Positions 1 to 9,330 of a stretch of 64,000 nt of DNA are shown here, piece after piece. A model generated the notes under the pieces. That model saw only the letters and a program-made list of their open reading frames with translations. It ran no database searches and was not told the origin of the DNA. The position numbers and the translations under genes are program-made. Numbering within the stretch: the stretch's first letter is position 1; every line of letters starts with the position of its first letter. Origin of the DNA: Otis tarda (Eukaryota; Chordata; Aves; Otidiformes; Otididae); the NCBI GenBank assembly GCA_026413225.1, contig CM048554.1, positions 10,184,001-10,248,000 on the forward strand, read 5' to 3'.

Positions 1-1122
1 CCGGGTTGTGCAGACAGGCCTCAGATAGCACATTATGCCCTTGTTCAGCGGGGATATTCTCTACATGAACCAGACAGATGTTTCCAACACAGAAGACGTT
101 TCCATGATCCTAGCTTTTTCAAGCTCTCTTCTGCCTTCTCTTCCTCGCCTTAAACAACAACAACAACTCCCTTCACCCTACGAGTGATCCTTCTTCAGAG
201 ACCATGTTTTCCAAAACCCTGATCCTTCTTAGCCGGATGTTCCAGCTGCCTCTGGTTGGTGTGTGTGTGTCTTCACTGAACGGTGATCCTCAGCAAGGGA
301 CTCTGGCAGCAGGGATATAACAGGGGACACCAGCGCAGTCATGACTGTGGGGGCAGTTTTTCATCAGGCGTCAACAATCTGGTGGAGACGAAAGTCTGTC
401 AGTCTGTTTCCACCTCAGCAGAGGTCATTACAGCCCCCAGCTCCCTGGTGGCAGCAGGGAGCTGTTTCACAGAGCTGGCTGTGGTGTTGCCCCAAAGGGC
501 AGGTAAGAAGGGTCAGAAACGCAGGCGCGTTCCAAACCCAAATTCCGTCTGTCAGGCAGAATTATTGGTGTGGAATAAAGGAAGCCTGGCCCAAGCACTG
601 AGCTGCAGGTGCGGGGCAGGGGGAGCAGAAGCCAGCCAGGGGCTTTGTGCTCAGGGAGCTCCGGTCTTCCTGTGCTGGCCATGGGCAGAAGGGGCCTGGC
701 TTGGGAAATGCCCATGGCCGTGTCCATCACCCCCGAGCCCAGCAGGAGCTGCCTGAGCAGGGTTAATTCTGGCACTGCCCTGCTTTGGGGAGCATGATTG
801 ACAGGACTGTGTGGAGTGATCTGTTGAGAGCGGTGTCACAAATGTGCCTTTCCTTGTGGTGAGGGTGCATGTTGCTCTTCCAGCCCTGCTACTCGCAAGG
901 GGAGGAGGAAGGGACTTGCTTTCACAGAGGCCTCCCCTGCCTCCTGCTTCTGAAAGTCTTGCGGGGTCTGGTTGAAAGTGGGCTGGCTTGCGCATGGCTT
1001 TCCATGCTGGGTACGCGTTTGCAGAATTTGCTGCATTCTGGTGTTTGGCAGCCCAGAAATGAGTCTGGCTGCTTTCTTGTTGTTGTAGAGCAGAGTGTAG
1101 CACTGCTGCTTGTCTCTTGCAG
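1..1122. other. Mostly non-coding start of unit, copy 1
   Basis: A strong plus-strand donor-like site (GGGCAG|GTAAGA) lies near 503, after a short open frame whose C-run varies in length between copies, so the frame is not conserved. No recognisable protein was seen. The sequence includes a (GT)n tract near 259. Confidence 0.4.
153..167 (+). repeat. (CAA)n microsatellite
   Basis: Copies 1-3 have the short form; copies 4 and 5 have two more triplets. Confidence 0.9.
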
Positions 1123-1217
1123 CATTTTCTGATGAGCTTGGAAGTCAGATGCGGCGACTCGAGCAGACTGGTCACCACGCTGGCTTCTCAGCAATGGAGA
1201 GCAGGGACCCGTTCTAA
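1123..1217 (+). other. Candidate small terminal exon, copy 1
   Basis: A good acceptor (GCTTGTCTCTTGCAG) precedes a protein-like frame, FSDELGSQMRRLEQTGHH and onward, which ends at a TAA at 1215-1217. I do not recognise it. It recurs in every unit, and copies 1-5 agree in it. It could be the last coding exon of a plus-strand transcript or chance. Confidence 0.3.
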
Positions 1218-2520
1218 GGTGACTTTCCAGCTTCAGGTAGGAAACTCAAGCTGCAGTGAAGGAGCATTCTGCCGGTGAAGAGGTGAACGGAAGCCAGAGT
1301 TGGTAGAAAGGAGTGTCCGGCTTAGCTGACACCTCATCCAGATTTCAGGAGCGAGTGTAGAGGTACCCCCTGTGTTCATGCTCTGCCCCTGCTGCTGCTG
1401 CCTCGCCCTTCAAAGGTGTTTGATTCCTTTTCCTGACTGACAGCCAGGTGTAGCCTTGTTATGGTCTGATTTGGATGAGAGGAAGGCCCCCTTGTGTTTT
1501 AGCTTAACTGAGGCAAGTGTGGGAGGCTAGGTGCAGCTAAAGGAAAATCTCGCTGTGCTTTTGGTCACCTCAAGCGAGATTAAGACACAAACGAGGTCAA
1601 ATTCTGTGCAACCAGACTTAGTTGTATTCTGAAAAGGTGCATAATAGTAGCAATAGGACAGAGTGAGAAGAAAAGGTGGAAATTAAGCAAGCGTTTGGGA
1701 TCGAGTTGCAAGAATAGTCACCACCATGGATCCACGGTGTCTCGGGGGTCCAAATCTCTCAGTGCTTCAGCAGTGGGCGATCGCAGAGAGAGCTTGTCTG
1801 AACAGTGTTTTTATCCCTCTGGAGGGCTGCGGCCCCTCACCAGCTGCACGTCCTCACACCTCTGCATCCGTGCATCCACTCCATGACCCTGGCCCCGCTC
1901 CTCACCCAGTTGTTACCTGAATTACAAACCAGGCGTCTCTGGGGCCTTGCAATCGTCCTTATCCTGTCCAGCAGCTGGAGGAATGCCCCGCTTAGATAGT
2001 TGGGAGGAATTTCTCGCTTGACCAAGCAATCCTTTGAGACAAAGCCTCTGCAGTTCAGTCTCTCACACCACCCGTGGCTCAGAGATTGCTTCAGGACCCA
2101 GGGCGGTTTTAAGAAGAGGTAGTTAAGTAGTGAAAGTCAGAAAAGAGCATTTTATGCAGTCGGTATGGAATAACGTCAGGTGAAACAGTGGTTAGAAATG
2201 GCATATTGGTTACAACACATTGAGTTAATTGAAAGAGTAATAGATGGCAAAAACATTAACGCAGCGAAGCCATAGAACAAATAAAAGACTAACATTTAGC
2301 AACCAGAAACGAGCACGGTAGTTAAGATTTGTTCATGGTTCTGAGTGGTTAGCAGAAGGTGGTGATTGTCCACAGTGGCAATTGCAGGGAAAACAAGTGT
2401 AAATCAACCGAGTAATCATAATAATGCCTAAAAGAGTAATCAGTCCCAAATGGGATACCAGATAAGTGTAAGACACTTTGTTTTCTTTAAAGCCCAAACA
2501 GACAGCAACAAGAAGAATCC
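1218..2520. other. Non-coding stretch between candidate exon and LIN28B-like copy, copy 1
   Basis: Nothing coding was recognised. The right half is AT-rich. A ~30 bp segment at 2024-2053 recurs, slightly changed, at 4405-4434. Confidence 0.5.
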
Positions 2521-3109
2521 CTAGGGAGTTTTCTCCATGGCTTCGTGTCTTTCCTGAGAACTAGTGGGCTGCTGCGAGACAGTTTTATGGGGGCAGTTAG
2601 CCACCGTGTGCGTGATGCTCTGACAGCAATGGCACTTCTTTGGCTGCGGAGGTAGACTGCATTCTTTAGTGTGGTGGTCGAGGCCGCCACAGTTGTACCA
2701 TCTATCTCCCCTTGTTTTTCTTTTTTGTACTGTCTTCCCTTTGGGTCGCCTTTCACTTCCTAAACAGGGGCTCCCACCAGGGCCTGTTACCTGTCTTGAT
2801 TCAAGGCCTCTGGAAGATTTTTTTAAAAGTAAATTCCACTGGTTCTCCTCCTTTTAGGCTTCTAAATCCTTTCATGTAAAGCTTGCTTTGGTGTACAAAG
2901 GCATCAACTGGAGACTCCAAGGGGCTTTCCTCATGGTTGCTCATGGAGATGAACCCGAATCCCGTTTTCACATTGAACCATTTGCAGTGGCCGGTCCCCT
3001 GCAAAACCTGGGATTCCCCTTCTTCTTTCTGCTCCGGCAACTTCCCGGGCTCGTCTCCGCTTTTACTCGGCCTTGCTGAGCCTGAGGAGACCTTCTTGAT
3101 TGACCTCAT
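2521..3109 (-). pseudogene. LIN28B: LIN28B-like processed pseudogene, copy 1
   Basis: LIN28 proteins bind let-7 precursors and mRNAs through a cold-shock domain and two CCHC zinc knuckles. Here the minus strand opens at 3109 and reads a 102-codon frame. It contains EEPGKLPEQ-like N-terminal residues, then CKWFNV at 42-47, GFGFIS at 50-55 and VDAFVHQS at 68-75, all cold-shock landmarks. A T7/A7 run at 2818-2824 carries one extra base, after which the homologous frame continues one position over, through both zinc knuckles, to a TAG at 2521-2523. The first knuckle has lost its first cysteine (WYNC instead of CYNC); the second keeps its CX2CX4HX4C spacing. No introns are present, so it is retroposed. 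The normal LIN28B C-terminal region is absent. Confidence 0.85.
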
Positions 3110-3325
3110 CGCCTTCTGAGGAACCTATTCGCGAAGAAGATGGCTGCAGATGCTGACTGCGGCCCTCGTGGTAGGCTGATGGTCACGTTGTTTCTGCTTC
3201 GCGTAAAAGGGCATCCAGAATGCCCCAGCACTTCCTTCCGGAAGGGTCGGGTCACAGATTTTTCTGGCTTTGCGGTTCTGTTGTCCTTTACCTACTCAAA
3301 TTCGTTATATATTGTTATAACTATA

Positions 3326-3360
3326 GTTACATAAAAGCAAGTTACATAAAAGCAAGTTAC
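3326..3360 (+). repeat. 15 bp tandem duplication
   Basis: GTTACATAAAAGCAA occurs twice in a row and is followed by GTTAC. It is present in all copies. Confidence 0.9.
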
Positions 3361-3620
3361 AAAATATGCTATGGGGTTTCTTCAGAAAAGAAAAGGGGGG
3401 GTGGAAAGAGAGGAAAAAAACTGGGTTATAGCTATGCTAGCCTCCATTTCCTACCTCCTCATTATTCTTCCGTGCGTAACTGTACGTTCTACCCTGTGAG
3501 TTAGAAAGTTCCTCAGTCTGGTCTTAAGGTGCTATTTCAGCTTTAAGGACATCGATTAGGTCTTCCTCATCCTCCTTCTGCCGTAAGGGGGTGTAATTAG
3601 TCAGTTGAATCATTCGTGTG

Positions 3621-4499
3621 TTAACAGTTTTCATTAGAGTTGGTTTTGCACAAGATATTGCTAATACTTATGATGATTATTATTGCAGTGAACATTTTTA
3701 CATATTGCACCAAAGTTTGCATCCAGCCAGCAACACTAAATCCGAACCAACTAAATATTTTCGAAAGCTAGCTAGAATTCATGGATTTGTGGAGTTCATG
3801 AGTGTCTTTTGCTACTCGTCGTATTTTTTCCACTTGGACATTAAGGGCCTGGGTAACGTTAGGGATGTAGATACAACCATCAGTGCTGGAGAGGTTTAAG
3901 TAGCCACAAAATCCACTTTGATGTATAACCATCAGGTCTAGCGCCGTGCGGTTTTGAAGAGCCATTTTTGGTGTGGCTTGCAGTTGCTGATTAAGCAGCC
4001 GTATACTAGTCTCAGTAGCATCAGCTGGTTTTTCTACTTGATAGGCTAACTTATCTAACCATAATCGTGTTGGCACAGTGGCAACTCCAAGTCCCCAGGA
4101 TCCTTCCGTTCCCCAGGCTGTGCGGGTGGCTTTTGGACAAAAGGCTGTAATTTTGGGGCATCCGTGGACTCCCCATTGGCTATTAACGTTTGTTACTGCA
4201 TCCCTTAGCCGTTCAGCCCTTCCTGGCTTATGCGGTTTCGTGAAGCGTTTGAACAGGCCGTTTGTCCGTTGCACAATCCCATTTGCCTGCGGATAATACA
4301 AGGTATGGTATACCCATGAAATTCCCTCCTGGGCTGCCCAGTCTTGGACTGTTCTGGCAGTGAAGTGGGAACCACTGTCCGACTGAATTGACTGTGGCCT
4401 GGGGAAGCAGTCCTTTGAGACAAAGACTCTGCAGAGACCCGCCTCTTTTTGCCGCTCCCCGCACGAGACCCGCCTCTTTCTATGCCCGAGGAGCCCCAT
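3621..4499 (-). mobile_element. Endogenous retrovirus remnant, integrase joined to envelope, copy 1
   Basis: A 243-codon minus-strand frame (4499-3768) begins with non-viral residues. It then carries part of a retroviral integrase core (roughly residues 33-125) and passes without a stop into an envelope transmembrane-subunit region (from about 130), including the LQNRTALD motif at 181-188. In the integrase DDE motif the second acidic residue is present (Asp41), but the position 36 residues later that should be Glu is Gln77, so the catalytic site is broken. The first Asp region is missing. A TAG at 3768-3770 interrupts the envelope part; the same frame continues to 3621 with a hydrophobic segment typical of a membrane anchor. 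The direct integrase-envelope junction indicates an internal deletion. No gag or reverse transcriptase was seen. Confidence 0.8.
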
Positions 4500-4625
4500 G
4501 TCCTGGTGTAGCAGAGGAGCCCTGCATCGCGCCGCAGGAGCCGTTGATTGCGCTGTGCTGCGCCTTCTTAGCCCTTCATTGTGCCGTTTGGGAGGAGCCC
4601 TTCATCGTGCCTCGCCGGAGGATCA
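4435..4625 (+). repeat. Second, shorter block of the same minisatellite family, copy 1
   Basis: Cores such as GAGGAGCCCCATG, GAGGAGCCCTGCATCGCG and GGAGGAGCCCTTCATCG, with CCTCTTTTTGCCGCT, match the 8.7 kb block. It abuts the integrase fragment and supplies the first ~30 codons of the fused viral frame. Equivalent blocks lie near 18709, 32997, 47288 and 61570. Confidence 0.6.
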
Positions 4626-4752
4626 GCGTTGGGTAGAGTGCTTTAGTTGATTCTTTCTCCTCTGGAGGAGAGAGACTAGCTAGGTGGTCTCTGGAAGGTC
4701 TTTTTAGTTCCATAGTTAGGATTCCTGAGTATCTGACATTTTTGCCCTGTAG

Positions 4753-4946
4753 GACTAAGGGCTGTGGAGAGAGACGGCGCCAATGGTGATGAACCAAATG
4801 AGTATGACTTTAGTGACGGCTTTCTAGATGATGAGGACGAGGAGTGCGAATCTACCGATGAAGACTCTTGATGGGAACGAAGTTCAGAAGAGCAGGATAA
4901 CAAAGATGTTGAAACGCTTTTGCAAGAAGCAAAAGGTTCTTTGTGA
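4753..4946 (+). pseudogene. APLF: APLF-like acidic C-terminal exon remnant, copy 1
   Basis: After an acceptor-like CCCTGTAG the plus strand reads a strongly acidic frame with NEYDFSDGFLDDEDEE, then ESTDEDS, then a TGA at 4869-4871. The same frame then continues from Trp-Glu through KDVETLLQEAK to a second TGA at 4944. APLF is a DNA end-joining factor and histone chaperone. Its acidic C-terminus has spaced Tyr, Phe and Trp residues in this kind of context and ends in a LLKEAK-like helix, so I call this a dead copy of that last exon. The in-frame stop just before the Trp and the lost basic tail make it non-functional. I saw none of the FHA or PBZ zinc-finger parts of APLF. Identification rests on memory of the motif. 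Confidence 0.55.
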
Positions 4947-5631
4947 AGACCAAAAAGTACCTGCACGGAACAACATTACCAGTGTCTGATCTGGCTGCGT
5001 TAAAACTTGGAGGCGCAAGAAGAGGAATTGCTTTGAAAACTGCTTTGTGCTCAGTGATGTGGGCACTCCGGGAAGGTTTTAGTGGGGACGAGGGGATTCG
5101 GCAATGCCTTTCTTGTCCATGTGTATTATTTTGGTGGGGTGTTTTTGTTTTCTTAAGCGGTGGGGCCAGAGGACTGAGCTCTGAAAGTGTTTTGCTTTTA
5201 TTTTCTCATCTGTTTCTTTTGCAGCACCATTGGTGTCTCGTAGCTTGAAACACAAGGTTCTTCATGCTTCCTCTTCCTGTGCCTGATACAAAATAGGGGC
5301 GTCAGGAAAGCCTTCAGTTTTGCTGAAACAAAATAGATACTGTGGAGTTACACTTCACACCTGCTGCGTGGCAGACTGATTCTTGGCTGCCGCTGGGGAA
5401 TCTGTCTCAACCATTTTTTACTGTGCTTTGAGTCAGCGCAGTGTCAGCCTTTGTTAGTCTGCTGCCAGCTTTCCTTTTAGGTGTCGTTTCTTTGATGCTC
5501 TTGAGGCACAGTAGTTAAGTGCAGGTTGTCTACATCGCTTGCGAACAGTATGTCGGTGTATTGAACCACTGGTTGTGTTCCCAACGTTCCTGAGCTGTCA
5601 CGAAAGAGAGTTTGAAAGTTTTTAGTATGTT
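4947..5631. other. Non-coding stretch after the APLF-like remnant, copy 1
   Basis: A plus-strand frame carries on for about 100 codons after the remnant but shows no recognisable domain; it may be former 3' untranslated sequence. Nothing else was seen. Confidence 0.4.
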
Positions 5632-6153
5632 TCAGGACAGACGACTGGAGCCGTGTGAATCTGGCACTTTTTGGACACAATCCTGAAATTCAGCAGGGGA
5701 AAAGCATTCTTGCGTGGCTCCGGCTGCCCTGTGAACATCTGCCAGGTCACGCTTGAAAAGAGACATCCACACCCACTGCAGCTTTTCACCTGGGTGGCAA
5801 AAAGTTCCCTGCGCGCAGATAAAATGGCCATTGCTGCCAGCCGGCATTGGGCTGCCTTTGGATGCAGGATCATCTTTTGCCAGTTGTGTGCCAGAAGCTT
5901 CTCTCAGAAATTGTCGATATCGCCCATGTGAACATTCACGCTGGGCGACTGTGCCAAATGTGGAGAACGTCGGCTTCTGTTGGCCAGTGCCTTTCCGTTT
6001 GCTACAGCCTTTTCCTAGAGAAAGAATGCAGTTGGTGCTTTGTCCCGTGTCTGATGGCTTCCGTGAGAACGAAGCCGAACGAGCCTTTCCTCGAGCCGAA
6101 GGGTTCTGTGTCGTAGCGTTATCTCGTGAATGGCTTTCAGCTGCTCGCAGGAG
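5632..6153 (-). other. Unrecognised 173-codon open frame, copy 1
   Basis: The minus strand is open from just below a TAG at 6154-6156 to a TGA at 5632. It has no early Met; the first lies about 100 codons in. The composition looks protein-like rather than low-complexity: a Ser/Thr/Lys-rich first half, then a segment with HPGEKLQWVWMSLFKRDLAD and CFSPAEFQDCVQKVP. It may be one exon of a gene or a fragment of a retroposed copy. No family was recognised. The same frame is open in all five units. Confidence 0.35.
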
Positions 6154-6707
6154 CTACTGGCCTTTACTTTGAAAGGAGAAATAGCTTGTGGTCACTGGAG
6201 GCTCCCACGGCCAAAAAAACCTCTGGCGTTTCCTTGGCTTCGTTTGAAGCCCCTTCCTCCTTGCCCTCTACACGGAGCATGGGGAGAAGCTCATTCCCTC
6301 CTTATTTGCAGCATCCTTGTAGATACTGAAAGGCCCCTGCCCTTGGCAAGGGTTTACGCTGCCAGAGAAGGGAAGGGATTTGTTGCTCCTTTCCCACAGC
6401 CCCCTCTCTGCTGTCGTTTTGTGTTGGGACTGCCTGAATACAGGTGAAGTCTTGGATACTGACTTTCTCTGAGTGGGGATTGAAATGTCGCTCTTTAGTT
6501 AGAAGAATGTGCTTTAATGTGTCAAGTAAATGAAAATGCGTTTTCCGTTTCATTTGATTTTTCTTTGCTCCTCTCGCCCCTTCACTATGCTGCCGTGGCA
6601 AACCAAAGCTGTGTCTGGAGAAGGAGGGAAGGAGAGATTTCTGTATGCTGAACTGGGGAGTTTTACCAACTTGATTGCCACTTGACTCCTTGATGTTTTT
6701 GCTGCAG

Positions 6708-6778
6708 GGAGTCGAGGTGAACGTTGTGGGCACTGACATGGAAGAGCTCCTCTCGGGGGTGCGGGGGAACCAAAGCAG
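6708..6778 (+). other. Candidate 71-72 bp exon beside the CpG island, copy 1
   Basis: A strong acceptor (TTTTTGCTGCAG) is followed by a frame reading GVEVNVVGTDMEELLSG and, after AAAGCAG, a donor-like GTGTCA. In copies 3 (35272-35343) and 5 (63843-63914) a run of six G makes the exon 72 bp, exactly 24 open codons ending EPKQ. In copies 1, 2 (20982-21052) and 4 (49561-49631) the run is five G, giving 71 bp and shifting the frame. I do not recognise the protein. Confidence 0.35.
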
Positions 6779-6972
6779 GTGTCAAGTGGGCCTCACCATT
6801 CCTGTGCCAAGCTGTGCGTGGCCTCAGCCCTCCCAGCAGCCCGGAGCCCTCCCGCTCCCCCGTGCCGGGGCTGTGTCGGGCCGAGCAGTGCCGGCTGGCT
6901 CAGCCTGGCCTGGCCCGGCCCGGGGCTGCCGAAGGGCGGGAGGCCCGGGGCCCGGCTGGGGCTGCCGGGCCT

Positions 6973-6985
6973 GTCGCCTAGCAAC
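6973..6985 (+). promoter_or_regulatory. RFX-type X-box
   Basis: GTCGCCTAGCAAC fits the RFX consensus GTNRCC-N(0-3)-RGYAAC exactly, with a one-base spacer. It lies in the left part of the CpG island, 19 bp before an inverted CCAAT box. The same site is present in copies 2, 3 and 4. Confidence 0.6.
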
Positions 6986-7004
6986 GGGTGGCAGGGCGCT
7001 CGCC

Positions 7005-7009
7005 ATTGG
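7005..7009 (-). promoter_or_regulatory. Inverted CCAAT box (ATTGG)
   Basis: CCATTGGCC on the plus strand is a good NF-Y-type site on the minus strand, close to the X-box. Confidence 0.5.
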
Positions 7010-7037
7010 CCGCGGCCAGAGGCGTCGAAGCCGGCGG

Positions 7038-7042
7038 CCAAT
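7038..7042 (+). promoter_or_regulatory. CCAAT box
   Basis: GGCCAATGGG matches the NF-Y consensus on the plus strand, 33 bp from the inverted copy, giving a symmetrical, possibly bidirectional arrangement. Confidence 0.5.
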
Positions 7043-7687
7043 GGGGTGGCGCTGTGCGGCCGGGGAGAGAGGCTGGGGTGGGCACAGGGGAGCCTCCGCC
7101 CGGCCTGCCCCGGGGCGGGGTCGGCACGGCCTCGCTGCGGGGCCCGGCCCGGGCCAGGGCCTGGCTGGAGCCGGGCTGTGCCAGGACAGAGCCGCCTCAG
7201 CGAGCCCTCCCCAGGAGCGGCCGGAGCAGGTCTGTGGCACGGGGTTGGGGCTTGCCCCAGCTTTGGCTTCAGGCGGGGTTTGGCCGGGGCCGGGGCGCGG
7301 TCCGAGGCGAGGGGCCGTCGGGGCTGGGCAGGGCTGGGCAGGGCTTGCCTGCGCTGGGCTCGTGTGCCCGGCCCGGCCCGGCCCTGCTGGGCTTTCCAGC
7401 CGGGGCCGGGCCCTGGGGCGGGCTCTGCCTTGGGCGCCGCTTTCTGTCGCTGCTCCTGGCAGAGCTGCAGGCGGGCGGGAAGCTGTGCCGGGCTGCTCTC
7501 GGCTCTGGCCGGGGCTCTCGGCGCCCCCTTTCCCCGGGGCTCCCTCCCCTCCGCTGCCCCCCGGCCCCGGGTGCACGCGCGGCTTCGGGAAGCTTCGGGC
7601 CGTACCGGGCGGCGCGAGGCGAGGGCGGGCGTTGGCGGCAGCGGGGCGCTGCGCGTGGAGCTGCCAGCGGCCGGAGCGGCGCGGCCC

Positions 7688-7719
7688 GGAGGAGGAGGAG
7701 GAGGAGGAGGAGGAGGAGG
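7688..7719 (+). repeat. (GGA)n microsatellite in the CpG island
   Basis: About ten GGA triplets are present; copy 4 has one fewer. Confidence 0.9.
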
Positions 7720-7960
7720 GAGGGGCGCGGTGGTTTCGGGGAGGAGCGGAGCCCGTGTCCCGAGGTGGTGGCGAGGGGAGAGAGCCGCTGTCCTGCGGGG
7801 AGCGGGCGGCGGGCAGCCTGGCGAGAGGTGCGGAGCCTGGGCCCGGCCCCGCCGGGAGGTGGCGGCGCTGGCAGCGGCACCGGCTGTGCTCCGGGCCGTG
7901 GGACGGGGGTGTCACCGTGGGTGTTTGGAGCCTGAGGTGCCAGCAGCTGGGAGGCTGAGG

Positions 7961-8711
7961 TGAGCTGAGATCAGCTGAGGCTTCTCTTCCTCGATATAGA
8001 ATGAACAGTGTGTGTATAGAACATGTCGGGGTGTGCATATATATTCATTCTCGAAAGACGTATGTTTGCACGTAGCTGCGCGTGTCTCTCCGTAGGTATT
8101 GTGTACCTGCTTGCTGCATCTTTAACGTGTAGCTCCCGTGTGTATGAATGTATCTAGATGGTGTCGTAGCTGTGTGTATTTTATATCCAGCCAAAAATGG
8201 CCTCACTCGGGCAATGCAGGACTTGTTCTGTACGTCGAATATGTACTGCCCGCATATAGCGTGTGCGAAATGAAGAGAGCTTCGGCTAAGCAAGGTGTAA
8301 GATACACACTGTGTTGTTAAAGCCTCGTTCGCAGATAGAAAAACCTCAGGAAACCTTTTCCGCGCGTGCGCAGTAAATATGCTGTCAAGTTCTAGTCAGC
8401 CTGCAGAAGGGAAACGGGAAGTAGTACGAACCCTTTTGTCCATCTGCGGAGTCTCTGCTGTCTGAATGTCTTCTGACTTCAGCCTGGGGAGCTGGGCTGA
8501 GTCTGCTTGAGTTGCCAGAGATGGGGCATTTGTGCTGCTTGTGTATGTCCTGTGGAGCAGGCAAAGAGAGAGGGTGAGGTGAGAGTGAGCAGAGGAGCAG
8601 AGGAGTGTCTCGCGGGTGAAAGAGGAGCTCTGCAGGTGGTCATTTGAAGGGACTGAGGGGAATGTTTTGGGAGCCACCTTGCACCTGGGCCACAAAGGGC
8701 CTTCTCTGAGT
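7961..8711. other. Non-coding stretch right of the CpG island, copy 1
   Basis: TG-rich low-complexity sequence is followed by ordinary sequence. Consistent with a first intron if the island promotes plus-strand transcription; no exon was recognised. Confidence 0.4.
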
Positions 8712-9163
8712 TGCCAGAGGAGCCCCGCGTCTCGTCGTGTGACGCCGGAAGAGCCCCGCATCGCGTTGTGTTGCGCCAGAGCCGCGCCGCTGCAGATCGT
8801 GCCTACTCCGAAGTTGTTGCCTCTGCGACAGCCGCTGGCTGCAGGAGCCCTGTGCCTTTGCGCTGCTGGCCGGATGGGCCCAGTGCCCTCTTTGCGCTGG
8901 CCGGAGGATCCAAACGCCCTTTTTCCACTGGCTGGAGGAGCCCCGCACCCTTTTTCCACTCTGCGGAGGAGCCCTGCTCATTTTGCCGCTGGCTGCAGTA
9001 GCCCTGCACCCTTTTCTTCAGATGGCCGCAGAAGCCTAACGGCCTTTTATGCCAGAGGAGCCCCACGCCCTTTTTCTGCTGGCCGGAGGAGCCCAGTTCC
9101 TTTATGCCACTGGCCAGAGGAGTCCCGCGGCCTTTTTCCGCTGACTGCAGGAGCAGGAGCTGG
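8712..9163 (+). repeat. Degenerate ~33 bp minisatellite, copy 1
   Basis: Imperfect units of about 33 bp recur here, each with a core like GGAGGAGCCCCGC followed by a CCCTTTTTCC-like block and a CTGGC or GCTGG link. Roughly a dozen units can be followed. Open frames across it on both strands are by-products of the repeat period being near a multiple of three. Confidence 0.8.
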
Positions 9164-9330
9164 CTGCATTTATACACAATGCCCTTATACACAGTATTTC
9201 CAAGGGCTCAAATGACTGTCAGATTCCAACACAGAGACTTGAAAACATTACTATTTCAAGTGCAGCCCTGTTTTCCTCATCCCTCTTTCTCTCTGCCTCA
9301 GCCAGCTGGTGCCCAGGGACAGAGGGGACT

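Larger units (their letters stand above)
6780..7960. promoter_or_regulatory. CpG island, candidate promoter, copy 1
   Basis: About 1.2 kb is extremely GC-rich and dense in CpG, in sharp contrast to both flanks. It holds an X-box, two CCAAT boxes, several GGGGCGGGG/GGGCGG-type GC boxes, a (GGA)n tract and, at its right end near 7960, a good plus-strand donor (GAG|GTGAGC). No TATA box was seen, as is usual for CpG-island promoters. Very long open frames cross it on both strands, but they are low-complexity Gly/Pro/Ala/Arg products of base composition. The CCAAT boxes face both ways, so either strand could be transcribed. Confidence 0.75.

Noticed and set aside
2801-3109. Programmed -1 ribosomal frameshift at the A7 run of the LIN28B-like copy
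   Set aside because: The homologous frame lies one base forward (+1), so a -1 slip would not reach it; a simple homopolymer insertion explains it.
6302-6739. 145-codon minus-strand frame beside the candidate exon
   Set aside because: It is open in all units but has no domain, and identity between units is uninformative here.
7580-7610. CENP-B-box-like TTCG...CGGG in the CpG island
   Set aside because: The spacing is one base too long and the required internal A is missing, so it does not fit the consensus.
6675-8038. Open frames of 300-500 codons on both strands across the CpG island
   Set aside because: They are Gly/Pro/Ala/Arg/Ser-rich products of GC-rich sequence, overlap in all frames, and change ends between copies with small indels.
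8396-9215. Frames of 110-200 codons across the minisatellite on both strands
   Set aside because: Their residues follow the ~33 bp repeat period, and no domain is present.
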